Assembly: GCA_049647585.1 (NCBI GenBank)
Contig: JBARXY010000026.1
Location: 124,001 to 188,000, forward strand
Length of the DNA stretch: 64,000 nucleotides
DNA from: JAGQSZ01 sp049647585
GTDB taxonomy: Bacteria; Actinomycetota; Acidimicrobiia; Acidimicrobiales; Microtrichaceae
Reading direction: 5' to 3'
Below are positions 7,692 to 17,032 of this stretch, one piece after another. A program made the position numbers and the translations under genes. The stretch's first letter is position 1; each line of letters starts with the position of its first letter. The notes below the pieces were generated by a model that saw only the letters and a list, made by a program, of their open reading frames with translations, searched no databases and was not told the DNA's origin.

Positions 7692-8750
7692 GTGTCCAAC
7701 GTCGATCACTCCGAACCTCGGTCAGAGACCGTGAAGGTCGACCCTTCGACGCCGGATCACGGCGTCCTTGTCCGGGCAGGAGCCATCCTCCGTTCCGGTG
7801 GGCTGGTCGCCTTTCCGACCGAGACCGTCTATGGCCTCGGAGCCAACGCCCTCGATGCATCGGCCATCGAGGCGGTATTCAGAGCCAAGGGCCGTCCAGC
7901 TACCGATCCTCTGATCGTCCACATCGCTTCTTTGGAGCAGGCCGAATCCCTTACAACGCAGTGGACTCCGGGCGCAGTTGCCCTTGCTGAGGCGTTCTGG
8001 CCGGGACCGTTGACGCTGGTGCTGCCCAAGTCGCCGACCATTGGTGATTCGATAACCGCTGGACGACCCACGGTCGCGCTTCGCGTTCCGAGTCATCCTG
8101 TCGCCCATTTGTTGATCGAGGCCGCTGACGTTCCCATCGCTGCACCATCCGCGAACCGGTTCGGCCGGATCAGCCCGACCACGGCGGCACACGTGGAGGA
8201 TGAACTCGCAGGAAGCTACGAACTGCTACTTGATGGGGGCGCCACGACGATAGGCGTTGAGTCGAGTGTTGTGGATCTGTCCACCGGTCGACCTGTCCTG
8301 CTCAGACCAGGTGGAATCACCCTGGAGGCGCTGCGACAGATTGTGCCCGAGATCGAATTTGTGGAGAGGACGGCTCGCGCCGAAGAAGTTGCCGCAGATG
8401 CGCCGGGGCAGTTTCTTCGTCACTACTCGCCCCGGACTTCTCTGGTTCTGGTCGACGGAGGGGACACCCTGGTAGACGAGCTCTGTGCGTCGTTGAAGGA
8501 CGAAGGTGTCCAGATCTCAGTCCTGGACCTGTCCGAGGAGCCGGATGTGGCTGCCCGGGAGCTCTACTCCCGCCTGCGGATTGCCGATTCGAGCGGGGCG
8601 ACCCTGATACTCGCGCCCGTGTACGCCGACAGCGGCATCGGTCGTGCGGTCAATGATCGACTCTTCCGAGCAGCGCATGGACGGATCGCAGCGGACTCGA
8701 TGAAGTCGACCGTGACCGATCTGGCCAGATTGTCGGCGGAACCTGGTTGA
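7692..8750 (+). CDS. L-threonylcarbamoyladenylate synthase, Sua5 type (tRNA t6A modification)
   Basis: A 352-aa protein that makes threonylcarbamoyl-AMP from threonine, bicarbonate and ATP, the first step of t6A37 formation in ANN-decoding tRNAs. The YrdC domain starts with FPTETVYGLG at residues 41-50, followed by FRAKGRPATDPL and the SANRFGRISPT motif. A C-terminal Sua5 domain follows (GQFLRHYSPRTSLVL to the end), so it is the long Sua5 form rather than the short TsaC. GTG 7692 is the given start; GTG 7731 is also possible, since the conserved region begins about 25 residues later. It precedes the DPPR synthase gene with a 141-bp gap. Confidence 0.92.
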   Translation: MSNVDHSEPRSETVKVDPSTPDHGVLVRAGAILRSGGLVAFPTETVYGLGANALDASAIEAVFRAKGRPATDPLIVHIASLEQAESLTTQWTPGAVALAEAFWPGPLTLVLPKSPTIGDSITAGRPTVALRVPSHPVAHLLIEAADVPIAAPSANRFGRISPTTAAHVEDELAGSYELLLDGGATTIGVESSVVDLSTGRPVLLRPGGITLEALRQIVPEIEFVERTARAEEVAADAPGQFLRHYSPRTSLVLVDGGDTLVDELCASLKDEGVQISVLDLSEEPDVAARELYSRLRIADSSGATLILAPVYADSGIGRAVNDRLFRAAHGRIAADSMKSTVTDLARLSAEPG

Positions 8751-8891
8751 CCGTTCCGTTGATGACTCGTTCGGCCTCGACCCCGCCGGAGTGCCATTCC
8801 GAGAGGCCGGGAATCATCGAGAGTGTCGGTATGCTCTGACAGTGATTTCTACACATCAGCTGTCCCGAGTCCCTTCATGGAGATCCGAGCG

Positions 8892-9791
8892 ATGACCAGT
8901 AGGTCGACAACTGATGTCGAGCAGAGCCTGCCACTCGGCATGCTGATGGCGTGTCGACCCAAACAATGGGCCAAGAACGTCCTGGTGTTCGTGGCACCGG
9001 CCGCGGCCGGGGTGATTACCGAGCCCTACCATCTGCGCCTAACGATCGTCGGATTCATTGCGTTCTGCATGGTTTCATCGTCGACCTATCTGCTGAACGA
9101 CATTCTGGATGTCGAGTCAGACCGAAAGCATCCGACGAAACACCGCAGGCCGATCGCCTCAGGTGTGGTGCCCGTCCCTGTCGCAGCGACGATGTCGGCG
9201 ATCCTCTTCGTTTCCGGAGTCCTGGTAGCCCTGACTGCCAACTGGGAACTGGCACTTGTGGTAGCGCTGTATGCGGTCCTCACCACCACCTATTCGCTCT
9301 TCCTCAAGTCGATCCCCGTTCTGGATCTGGTGATCCTGTCATCGGGTTTCATCCTCAGACTGCTCGGCGGTGCCTACGCCGCCGAGGTCGAGGTTTCGGA
9401 CTGGTTCCTGATCATCTCGCTGTTCGGATCGATGTTCATCGCTGCCGCGAAGCGGTTTGCCGAAAAGAGAGAGCTCGGAGACCAGGCTGCCGAGCTCCGG
9501 CCCACCCTTGGCGAGTACAGCCTGGAGTATCTGGGCTTTCTTAGGGCGGTGTCAGTTGCGGCGCTGGTCATCAGCTACTGCATGTGGGCGGTCGAACGTG
9601 CCCACCTGAACAGCGCATCGCCATGGGCTCAGATCTCGATCATTCCCTTCCTGATCGCAGTTCTCCGCTACGCGCTTCTGGTGGACCAGGGTAAGGGCTC
9701 GGCACCAGAGGACGTGATCCTCCATGACCGGCAGATGCAACTGATGGGAGCTGTGTGGATCGTTCTATTGATGGCGGGGGTGTACGCATGA
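8892..9791 (+). CDS. UbiA-type decaprenyl-phosphate phosphoribosyltransferase (DPPR synthase)
   Basis: A 299-aa integral membrane prenyltransferase with about nine transmembrane segments. The first Asp-rich motif is NDILDVESDRKHPTKHRRP and the second region is FAEKRELGDQAAELRPTLGEYS. Start, motifs and length fit the mycobacterial DPPR synthase branch, which joins phosphoribosyl pyrophosphate to decaprenyl phosphate for arabinan building blocks. The immediately following DprE1-like gene, with an ATGA overlap, makes that assignment much more likely than a quinone-type UbiA. ATG 8892 has GGAG about 9 nt upstream; ATG 8877 is an alternative. Confidence 0.87.
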   Translation: MTSRSTTDVEQSLPLGMLMACRPKQWAKNVLVFVAPAAAGVITEPYHLRLTIVGFIAFCMVSSSTYLLNDILDVESDRKHPTKHRRPIASGVVPVPVAATMSAILFVSGVLVALTANWELALVVALYAVLTTTYSLFLKSIPVLDLVILSSGFILRLLGGAYAAEVEVSDWFLIISLFGSMFIAAAKRFAEKRELGDQAAELRPTLGEYSLEYLGFLRAVSVAALVISYCMWAVERAHLNSASPWAQISIIPFLIAVLRYALLVDQGKGSAPEDVILHDRQMQLMGAVWIVLLMAGVYA

Positions 9792-11239
9792 GCGACCTTT
9801 CTGGCCCCGCCAGCAGCAATGGCGCCGCCACCGGGATTGGCCCCGCCAGCAGCAATGGTGCCGAAACTGACTCCGATCCTGATTTCAGCTCCAAGCCGGT
9901 ACTTCTCAGCGGTTGGGGAAGGACCACGCCGGCACTCTGCGACCTCGTCTCTACCGGGTCGGCCGAAGGTGTAGCCCGCGCAGTCACGGACGTCGGCGAG
10001 AGAGGAATTATCGCCAGGGGGCTCGGCAGAGCCTACGGAGATTGTGCCCAGAACGCCGGAGGGTCGGTCCTTGACGGCCCCAAGCTCCGTGGAGTGATCG
10101 ACGTCGACCTGGCAAACGGCATTGTCCGGGCGCACGCCGGAACCAGCCTGGATGACCTGATGAAGTGGTTCGTCCCACTCGGACTGTTTGTTCCAGTCAC
10201 CCCTGGAACCCGATCGGTCACCGTAGGCGGAGCAATAGCTGCTGATATTCACGGCAAGAACCACCACGCCAAGGGCTCGTGGGGAAACCATGTAGTTTCC
10301 TTCCGGCTTCTCGACGGCCACGGGGCAATTCGCGATGTATCTCCGATCACCGATCCGGGCCTCTTCTGGGCGACCATGGGCGGGATGGGGCTAACCGGAA
10401 TTGTTCTTGACGCAACGATCAAGATGAGCCCGATCGAGTCCGCGTATCTGATGGTCGATACCGACCGGACCAACAACCTCGATGAAGTCATGACTCTCAT
10501 GGTCGAGGGTGACGAGTTCTATGAGTACTCGGTTGCTTGGATTGACCTCATAGCCAAGGGCCGCAACATGGGCCGGTCGATCCTTGAGAGAGGACATTTC
10601 GCCACCGAGGCGGAAGTCACGTCCCGTGGAAAACACGATCCGCACAAGTACTCGACCCACCAGCTCGTCTCACCGCCGGATGTACTCCCGTCCGGGTTGT
10701 TGAACCATCTGACAATCCGGGCGTTCAACGAAGTCTGGTATCGGAAATCACCCAAGAAGCGCAGGGATCACCTTGCAACCATCGAAGGGTTCTTCCATCC
10801 GCTCGACATGATCGACGACTGGAACAGGATGTATGGCCCACGCGGGTTCCTGCAGTGGCAGACCGTGCTTCCGGATTCCGCAACTGACGTGTTGCGCGTG
10901 GCGGTGGAGCGACTGTCCAACTCGGGTGCCTCGTCATTCCTTGCGGTTCTGAAACGGTTCGGGCCCGGCAATCAAGGGCACCTGTCGTTCCCCGCGAAGG
11001 GTTGGACGCTGGCGCTCGACATTCCGGTCAGCCCCGAACTCCACGGACTTCTGGACGAACTTGACGAAATGATCGTGGAGGCCGGCGGCCGGATTTACCT
11101 GGCAAAGGACAGCCGTGTGCGGCCCGAGTTGATTCCGGTGATGTATCCGCGACTCGACGAGTGGCGCGAGATCCGGGACAAGGTGGATCCGGACCGCAAG
11201 TTCCGTAGCGACATGAGTCGTCGGCTCAACCTGATCTGA
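9788..11239 (+). CDS. dprE1: DprE1-like decaprenylphosphoryl-beta-D-ribose 2-oxidase (FAD enzyme)
   Basis: A 483-aa FAD-linked oxidase of the vanillyl-alcohol oxidase fold. FAD-binding features are ARGLGRAYGD, TPGTRSVTVGGAIAADIHGKNHH (HGKNHH at residues 155-160) and WATMGGMGLTGI. The C-terminal substrate domain has WYRKSPKK, FHPLDM and LAKDSR, all shared with mycobacterial DprE1. It should oxidise the ribose 2'-OH of decaprenylphosphoryl ribose toward arabinose. The residue matching M. tuberculosis Cys387 is Ala409 (in GWTLALDIP). The first 30 residues are a low-complexity extension with a duplicated GPASSNGA. Start ATG overlaps the upstream stop (ATGA). No DprE2 gene follows. Confidence 0.9.
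   Translation: MSDLSGPASSNGAATGIGPASSNGAETDSDPDFSSKPVLLSGWGRTTPALCDLVSTGSAEGVARAVTDVGERGIIARGLGRAYGDCAQNAGGSVLDGPKLRGVIDVDLANGIVRAHAGTSLDDLMKWFVPLGLFVPVTPGTRSVTVGGAIAADIHGKNHHAKGSWGNHVVSFRLLDGHGAIRDVSPITDPGLFWATMGGMGLTGIVLDATIKMSPIESAYLMVDTDRTNNLDEVMTLMVEGDEFYEYSVAWIDLIAKGRNMGRSILERGHFATEAEVTSRGKHDPHKYSTHQLVSPPDVLPSGLLNHLTIRAFNEVWYRKSPKKRRDHLATIEGFFHPLDMIDDWNRMYGPRGFLQWQTVLPDSATDVLRVAVERLSNSGASSFLAVLKRFGPGNQGHLSFPAKGWTLALDIPVSPELHGLLDELDEMIVEAGGRIYLAKDSRVRPELIPVMYPRLDEWREIRDKVDPDRKFRSDMSRRLNLI
9802..9862 (+). repeat. In-frame 25-bp direct repeat in the DprE1-like N-terminus
   Basis: Two copies beginning TGGCCCCGCCAGCAGCAATGG at 9802-9826 and 9838-9862 differ at one base and are spaced 36 bp, so they stay in frame and encode GPASSNGA twice. 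A shorter match (CTGGCCCCGCCAGCAATG) lies at 54519-54536, in another gene's low-complexity tail. Confidence 0.8.
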
Positions 11240-11262
11240 GCCGACAACTACTGCCGGGCGGT

Positions 11263-12819
11263 TCAGCCGCCTACGTCTGCCTTGTACCGATCGAGTGACT
11301 GCTGGAATGCGTCGTTCGAGGAAGTAATCGTCGAAGCGGCATCCTTGCCGCCGAGGGTCACGTTCTCGAGAGCATCACGGTAGATCTTACGGAATTCGTT
11401 GTAAGGACCGATGACGGGTCCGGGATGCGACGGGTCGAGGCTGTCGAGCCCCGCGGCGGCTATTGCCAGCCAACCGCCCCTCCGGGTGGTGGTGAAGTCC
11501 TTCTGGATACCCGGATCCTCGAGTGCCGACTTGCGAATCGGAAGGTAAGAGCCCTCGAGGGTCCAGCGGACCTGCTGGGGAACTTCGTTGGAGTACTTGA
11601 TGAAGTCCCATGAAGCGGCAACCGACTCCGGATGGTCCCTGTTGACCAGATACCAGGCGGCCCCTCCGATCTGTCCCTTGCCGGCATCCGTCAGCCCCGG
11701 ATTGAGTCCCACGCCAACCGAAAGGGTGTCGAACTTGATGCCCGAGAGGTCGATGCCAAGATCCTCGGCACCAATATCGGAGTTGCTCAACGTTCCTTGG
11801 ATCGCAGCGTCCACGGTCGTGATGGCGGTCGAGGTGTCGATCAGCATCGACGAGGTCTGGGTAGCCATTGCGAACAGCTGGTCGAACGCCTTGGCATAGG
11901 GGATCGGCTTGAGCAGTCCACTGTCGGTCATCGACTTGAACCAGTCGAAGATGGTGGTCACCTCGGGAGAGGCCATGAGCGACTCGCTCGCCAGGTCAGA
12001 CCTGCCGTTGTCGTTGTTGACGATCGGAACTGCTTCGCCTGTGAGCCAGTGTTCCAGGTACCAGGAATCAAGTCGCAGCACCATCGGCTGGGTGACGGAC
12101 TGCAGTCCCGGCACTCCCGCGGCCTTGGCGTCCATGATCTTCTGAGAGGCAGCGCGAAGTTCCTCGAGATTCTTGGGAAGCTCCGTGGTGCTCAGCCCTG
12201 CAGCTTCGAAATGGTTCTTGTTTATGTACAGGACCGGTTCAGAAACGCTGAAGGCTCCCGGCCAGAGAACATCCTGGACGGTGTAGGCAGAGGTGACCGC
12301 TGGAAGTATGTCGTCGTAGACCTTCTTTGAATCCGGGTCGGCCTTGATACATGCGGACGCCGGAACCGCCGTGCCCGAATCGATCATGAACTGCAGCGAC
12401 GTGTCGACGTTCATGATCAGGTCGGGAAGCGTCTCTGGGTCCGACATGGCGTCGGTGTACTTCTTGAGCATCTCGTCGTAGTTGCCCTGGGACTCGACGT
12501 GGACCTTCACCTTGTCCTGCGACGCGTTGTAGTCCGCAGCGGTGGCCTCGAGAGTGGCCGCCGTCTTCCCGACCCACGCGTGCCAGACCGTGATGTCGAC
12601 AGGCCCATCGGAATCGTCGAGTGCCTTGACCGGGCAGAGCGATGCGTCGACCTTGTCGTCCGGCTTGGCACCGGAGTCTCCCTTGGCGGTGTCATCGCTT
12701 CCTCCGCACGAGGCAACGACCAAGGCCATCGCCGCAAGGCCTGCCAGGGTGCGCCAGGTCCGGCGACGCAACGGCGAGGTCTGGGATCCAGGCCTCGGAG
12801 TTGATGAAGTTGTTGGCAT
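11263..12819 (-). CDS. Extracellular solute-binding lipoprotein, paralogue 1 (CUT1 ABC transporter)
   Basis: A 518-aa family-1 solute-binding lipoprotein. A twin-arginine-free signal peptide (RRRTWRTLAGLAAMALVVASC) ends with the lipobox Cys at residue 38. The mature N-terminus is a low-complexity linker followed by CPVKALDD and PVDITVWHAW, which opens the ligand-binding fold. It should bind a sugar or sugar-containing compound outside the membrane and hand it to the permeases encoded upstream. A CAGGAG ribosome site precedes ATG 12819. It is the last of three paralogues in the operon; gaps between them are 39 bp and a 4-bp overlap. Confidence 0.92.
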   Translation of the reverse strand: MPTTSSTPRPGSQTSPLRRRTWRTLAGLAAMALVVASCGGSDDTAKGDSGAKPDDKVDASLCPVKALDDSDGPVDITVWHAWVGKTAATLEATAADYNASQDKVKVHVESQGNYDEMLKKYTDAMSDPETLPDLIMNVDTSLQFMIDSGTAVPASACIKADPDSKKVYDDILPAVTSAYTVQDVLWPGAFSVSEPVLYINKNHFEAAGLSTTELPKNLEELRAASQKIMDAKAAGVPGLQSVTQPMVLRLDSWYLEHWLTGEAVPIVNNDNGRSDLASESLMASPEVTTIFDWFKSMTDSGLLKPIPYAKAFDQLFAMATQTSSMLIDTSTAITTVDAAIQGTLSNSDIGAEDLGIDLSGIKFDTLSVGVGLNPGLTDAGKGQIGGAAWYLVNRDHPESVAASWDFIKYSNEVPQQVRWTLEGSYLPIRKSALEDPGIQKDFTTTRRGGWLAIAAAGLDSLDPSHPGPVIGPYNEFRKIYRDALENVTLGGKDAASTITSSNDAFQQSLDRYKADVGG

Positions 12820-12858
12820 CTAGCTACTCCTGATGACTTTCTTGTGTGGACAGCTGGA

Positions 12859-14439
12859 TCACTGTCCTATATCGGCCTTGTAGGCATCGAGGGACTTCTG
12901 CAGTTCGCTATTTATGGTGGCGATGGTGGTCTTGGGATCCTCACCCTTGTTGATCATGTCCTCGACGCCATTCTTCACGCTCTGGCGGAACTCCTTGTAT
13001 GGGCCTATGACCGGACCTGGGAAGTCGACGTTCAACGACGAGAATCCCTTGTAGGTGATGGCCATCCACTGCCCGAGGCGTGTCGACTCCCATTCCTTCT
13101 GCAGTTCGGGGCTCTCGGTTGCCTTCTTGCTCACGGGAAGCGAGGAACCTTCGAGTGCCCAGATGACCTGCTGCTCAGGCTGGTTGAAGAACTTCATGAA
13201 GTCCCAGGCTGCGGCGATCTTGGCCGGGTCTTCGTCATCGACCAGGTACCACGCAGTCCCGCCCATCTGACCGCGACCGGGACCGGTCAAGCCCGGCAGT
13301 TCGCCAACCGTGATCCGAAGGTCGGGAAAAACGAATCCCGACAGGTCCAGACCGTCCTCAAGTCCGACATCTTCGGGCTTGATGGTTCCCGATATCGCAG
13401 CGTCCACTGTGCTCAAAGCCGAGGAACTGTCGATCAGCATGGAGGATGTCTCGCTGGCCATCGCCAGGAACGGTGCGATCTGGTCGTTGTAGTCGGTGTA
13501 CTTGAGCAGGCCGTCGGCGTGCATGTCCCGAACCCATTCGAAGACCTTCAGGGTTACCGGATTGTCGTATTCCGCCTTGGTCGCCAAGCCAGAGCGGCCG
13601 TTGTCCTCGTTCACGACCGGCTGATCAGCACCGCTGATGAGGTATTCGAGCGGCCAGGAGTCGATTCGCATGACGAGTGGCGCATCGATCTCGGAGCCCT
13701 TGGCGTCCTTGACCTTTGCGGCCTTGAGCTTCTCGGCGGTCGCACGCAGTTCGTCGAGGGTCTTGGGGAGGGTCTTGGGGTCGAGTCCGGCGTCCTCGAA
13801 CTGGCGCTCGTTGACGAACAAGGACGCTCCGGCTGCGTTGAAGGCGCCGGGCCAGAGCACGTTGTCGATGCTGAAGGCCTCCTTGACGATCGGGAGCATG
13901 TCGTCGTAGATCGCCTGAGAATCAGGGTCTGCTTCGATGCAGTCCGATACCGGTATAGCGACGCCGGAGTCGGCCATGAACCGGGTGACGGTGTCGTCGG
14001 GCTGGACGATCTCAGGAAGTGACCTCGGATCCGCCATGGAATCCTCGAACTTCTTGAGCTGTTCGTTGAGAGTTCCCTGGTTTTCGGCGTGTACGACGAC
14101 CTTGTCCTGGCTCGCGTTGTACTTGTCGACGATCTTCTCCAGAGCGATTCTGGGTGAGCCGATCTGAACGTGCCAGACGTTGATGTCCACCGGTTTGGTG
14201 ATGTCATCGAGGGCGTCGACCGGGCAACTGTTCTCGGACGAGTTCGAATCCGGGGACTTGGAGGCACCGTCCTCACCTCCGCTCCCGCATGCCCCTGCAA
14301 CCAGGGCTAGCGCGGCAGTGATACCAACGATCCCGGTCGAAGTGAGCTTCCCGCGGGTCGTGGTCCTCCTGAACGGGTTCCACTTGGGAGCATTCCGCCC
14401 GGCCGTGGCATCTCCCAACGTCATCATCCGTTTACTCAC
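12859..14439 (-). CDS. Extracellular solute-binding lipoprotein, paralogue 2 (CUT1 ABC transporter)
   Basis: A 526-aa solute-binding lipoprotein with lipobox LVAGAC (Cys at residue 51). It shares with its neighbours the opening CPVDALDD and PVDINVWHVQ, the GSP-rich start of the mature protein, the central NNDNGRSGLATK-like region and the ending pattern LQKSLDAYKADIGQ. Its GTG start overlaps the stop of paralogue 3 (GTGA), but GGAGG abuts this GTG; the ATG codons at 14427 and 14424 are better spaced and may be the true starts. It diverges most in the first ligand-contact segment (WHVQIGSPR), so its ligand may differ. Confidence 0.92.
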   Translation of the reverse strand: MSKRMMTLGDATAGRNAPKWNPFRRTTTRGKLTSTGIVGITAALALVAGACGSGGEDGASKSPDSNSSENSCPVDALDDITKPVDINVWHVQIGSPRIALEKIVDKYNASQDKVVVHAENQGTLNEQLKKFEDSMADPRSLPEIVQPDDTVTRFMADSGVAIPVSDCIEADPDSQAIYDDMLPIVKEAFSIDNVLWPGAFNAAGASLFVNERQFEDAGLDPKTLPKTLDELRATAEKLKAAKVKDAKGSEIDAPLVMRIDSWPLEYLISGADQPVVNEDNGRSGLATKAEYDNPVTLKVFEWVRDMHADGLLKYTDYNDQIAPFLAMASETSSMLIDSSSALSTVDAAISGTIKPEDVGLEDGLDLSGFVFPDLRITVGELPGLTGPGRGQMGGTAWYLVDDEDPAKIAAAWDFMKFFNQPEQQVIWALEGSSLPVSKKATESPELQKEWESTRLGQWMAITYKGFSSLNVDFPGPVIGPYKEFRQSVKNGVEDMINKGEDPKTTIATINSELQKSLDAYKADIGQ

Positions 14440-16001
14440 CCTCCTACCTCGGTTGCATATTCATCGAGAGCCTTCTGGAAATCTGAATTGAAGGACTTCA
14501 GGGTCGAATCGACTGAGTCGCCCTGAAGGACGATTTTCTCCATCGCTGCTTGGAATCCCGATCGGAACTTGTCGTAGGGGCCGATAACCGGGTTCGGGAA
14601 GTCAGGATTGGTGTTCTTGAACTGCTCATTGACGACACTGAGCCAGCGGCCGGCAAGGTCGTTGGCGAAATAGTCGGTGATCTTCGGGTTTGCCTGGACC
14701 GTGGTGGTCGTCGGAAGGTACGAGCCCATCAGCGTCCATTGGACCTGCACAGGTTCGCTGTTGAAGTACTTCATGAAGTCCCAGGCCGCAGCGATTTTGG
14801 AAGGGCTGTCGCTGTTGACGAGGTAACCGGCGGAACCGGCAGGGCTGCCCTGCCCGGCCTCCTTGAGGCCGGGGACCGGGTAGACGTTGATGTCCAGGCC
14901 CTTGAGTTCCTCGGTATTGATTCCTTCGGCACCCTCGATTGCGTCACCCTTGTAGGAGTTCTGCACGATTGAGTTGACGGTCGTGATCGATCGCGAACCC
15001 TCGATGAGGATCGATGCGTTCTGCTGGCCAAGTGCGAGGAACTGGTCGATCATCCCTGGGCGTCTCGGGAATGCCTTGAGCAGCCCGTCCTTCTCCATCC
15101 CCTGGAGCCAGGTGAGGATTTCGCGGGTGTTCTCGTTGTCGATGGTGGACTTCGTGGCGAGTCCATCGTGACCGTTCGCCTCGTTGACGATCTCCTGTCC
15201 GACACCAGTCAGCCAATTCTCCGGATACCACCCGTAGAGTTCGATGACGATCGGGGTCTCGACGCCCGGGATGTTCGCCGACTTGATCTTCTCGGCGACC
15301 TTCCGCACGTCGGCCAGCGTCTGGGGCACATCGGCGGCCCCCAGGCCGGCCTTCTTGAGATGATCGTTGTTGACGTACATGATCGGCATCGAGATTCCGA
15401 ACGCCGCAGGCCACAGAACCTTGCGGATACTGAATGTGTTGCGCACCTGGGGTAGGAGGGCGTCGTAGAACTTGCTTGCTTCAGGATCAGCCGCGATGCA
15501 GTCACCGCTGGCGATCACCGACCCCGAGTCGACCATGAACTGAAGGGTCGTATCTTCGGAGAAGATTGCATCGGGAAGCGAAGTGACATCGTCCAGTCTC
15601 GCTTCGTACTTCTTGAGGAGTTCTTCGTAGGTTCCCTGGGCCTCAACGTGGACCTTCACCTTCTTCTGGGAAGAGTTGTAGGCGGCAGCGGCATCATCGA
15701 TCGCCTGCTTGGTCAGGGCGGTGTAGGCGTGCCAGACGGTTATGTCGACCGGCCCATCGGCGTCATCGAGTGCGGCCACCGGACAATTCTTGGCGTTGAC
15801 CTCGGGGGCCTCGTCGCCGGACCCTGTACCCGGTCCCTTATCAGAGCTTTCCCCGCCGCTCCCGCACGCCGAGACCACGAGCGCGAGCGAGAGCAGGGCC
15901 GCGGCGAAGGTGCCAAGCCTGCGAGACCTGAGCTTGAGCTTCGGACCTGCCTGAAACGGATATGTCCTGTGGGACATATCCGGGGATTCGTTGGCTGCCA
16001 T
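14436..16001 (-). CDS. Extracellular solute-binding lipoprotein, paralogue 3 (CUT1 ABC transporter)
   Basis: A 521-aa solute-binding lipoprotein, lipobox LVVSAC with Cys at residue 46. Mature opening CPVAALDD and PVDITVWHAY matches the two downstream paralogues. It ends LDEYATEVGG. ATG 16001 has GGAG 7 nt upstream. It directly follows the second permease gene (90-bp gap) and so is probably the original binding protein of the operon, with the two others arising by tandem duplication. The substrate is likely a carbohydrate, as CUT1 transporters carry oligosaccharides, polyols or glycerol-phosphate compounds; nothing in the sequence tells which. Confidence 0.92.
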   Translation of the reverse strand: MAANESPDMSHRTYPFQAGPKLKLRSRRLGTFAAALLSLALVVSACGSGGESSDKGPGTGSGDEAPEVNAKNCPVAALDDADGPVDITVWHAYTALTKQAIDDAAAAYNSSQKKVKVHVEAQGTYEELLKKYEARLDDVTSLPDAIFSEDTTLQFMVDSGSVIASGDCIAADPEASKFYDALLPQVRNTFSIRKVLWPAAFGISMPIMYVNNDHLKKAGLGAADVPQTLADVRKVAEKIKSANIPGVETPIVIELYGWYPENWLTGVGQEIVNEANGHDGLATKSTIDNENTREILTWLQGMEKDGLLKAFPRRPGMIDQFLALGQQNASILIEGSRSITTVNSIVQNSYKGDAIEGAEGINTEELKGLDINVYPVPGLKEAGQGSPAGSAGYLVNSDSPSKIAAAWDFMKYFNSEPVQVQWTLMGSYLPTTTTVQANPKITDYFANDLAGRWLSVVNEQFKNTNPDFPNPVIGPYDKFRSGFQAAMEKIVLQGDSVDSTLKSFNSDFQKALDEYATEVGG

Positions 16002-16090
16002 CGTGATACTCCGAACATGTCGAGAGGTGAAGCTCTGAAGGTCGCGTCAACCAGGTCAACGACCAGTTTGTGTGACATTACAGGGTGCTG

Positions 16091-17032
16091 TCAGCCCTTC
16101 ACGGCTCCTGCGGTCAGGCCGCGAACGATTTGGCGCTGGAAGAAGATCAGAAGGACGAGCAAGGGAAGCGCAGCGAGGATCGCCGCTGCGAAGCCCATGT
16201 TGAGTCGCTCCGGATTCTCCGAGCCGATGGTGCGAAGCGCCACCTGCACGGTTTGCCAGGCATTCTTGTCAGTTGCGAACCGCGGCCATACGTATTGGTT
16301 CCAGGCGCCGAGGAATGAGATGACGATGAAGCTGCCGATGATCGGCTTGCTCATCGGCATCGCGACCTTGAACAGGAATCGCAGGTGCCCGTATCCGTCC
16401 AGGACGGAGGCATCCCGGAGTTCGTTTGGAATCCCCAGGAATCCCTGACGTATCAGGAAGATGCCTACTGCCGTGGCCAGGAACGGAAGAGTCAGTCCCG
16501 GAATCGAATTGAGCATGTTGAGTTTGCGGATCAGTTCGACGTTCGCGATCAGAGTCACTTCGATCGGAAGTAGCAGCGTGCCGACGGTGAGGACGAACAT
16601 GAGTTTCTTGAACGGGAACTCGAGGAATGCGAATGCGTACGCCGCAAGAGTGGCGGTGAGTAACTGGGCGACCACGATGACCGAGGTGACGATGAACGAC
16701 AGGCCCATCGCCCGGCCCAGGTTCGCGTCACTCCAGGCTCGGTTGAACACGTCCCACTGGATGTCGACCGGGTGGAGAGGCTGACCGGCGTTGATGTATC
16801 GCAACGGGCTGGACAGCGCCCGCAGGATCAACATGTAGATGGGGAACAGAATCAGCACCGAAAGCAGCGTCAGCACCAGGTAGGTGGACGCCATGGACAG
16901 AATCTGCCGTAGCGATCGCCCGGAGGCCGCTTTCGCATTGGCCCTTTCGATCTCCCGGACCTCGTCGGGCGCAATATCCGTGTGGGGGACCTGTTCGTCT
17001 TGGTTCTGTGCCTGCGGGATCTCAGTCGCCAT
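16091..17032 (-). CDS. CUT1 ABC transporter permease, MalG/UgpE type
   Basis: A 313-aa inner-membrane permease with six predicted transmembrane segments after a charged N-terminal tail of about 55 residues. The EAA loop that contacts the ATPase reads ELRDASVLDGYGHLRFLFKVAMP. The first conserved region ILFPIYMLILRALSS and the end GLTAGAVKG are typical of the MalG branch. ATG 17032 follows AGAGGG and overlaps the end of the MalF-type gene, showing translational coupling. The partner permease, ATPase and three binding lipoproteins are in the same operon. Confidence 0.93.
   Translation of the reverse strand: MATEIPQAQNQDEQVPHTDIAPDEVREIERANAKAASGRSLRQILSMASTYLVLTLLSVLILFPIYMLILRALSSPLRYINAGQPLHPVDIQWDVFNRAWSDANLGRAMGLSFIVTSVIVVAQLLTATLAAYAFAFLEFPFKKLMFVLTVGTLLLPIEVTLIANVELIRKLNMLNSIPGLTLPFLATAVGIFLIRQGFLGIPNELRDASVLDGYGHLRFLFKVAMPMSKPIIGSFIVISFLGAWNQYVWPRFATDKNAWQTVQVALRTIGSENPERLNMGFAAAILAALPLLVLLIFFQRQIVRGLTAGAVKG

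Noticed and set aside
12844..14022. Long plus-strand open frame antisense to the second binding lipoprotein
   Set aside because: Sequence is the reverse-frame shadow of a clear SBP; no ribosome site or family.
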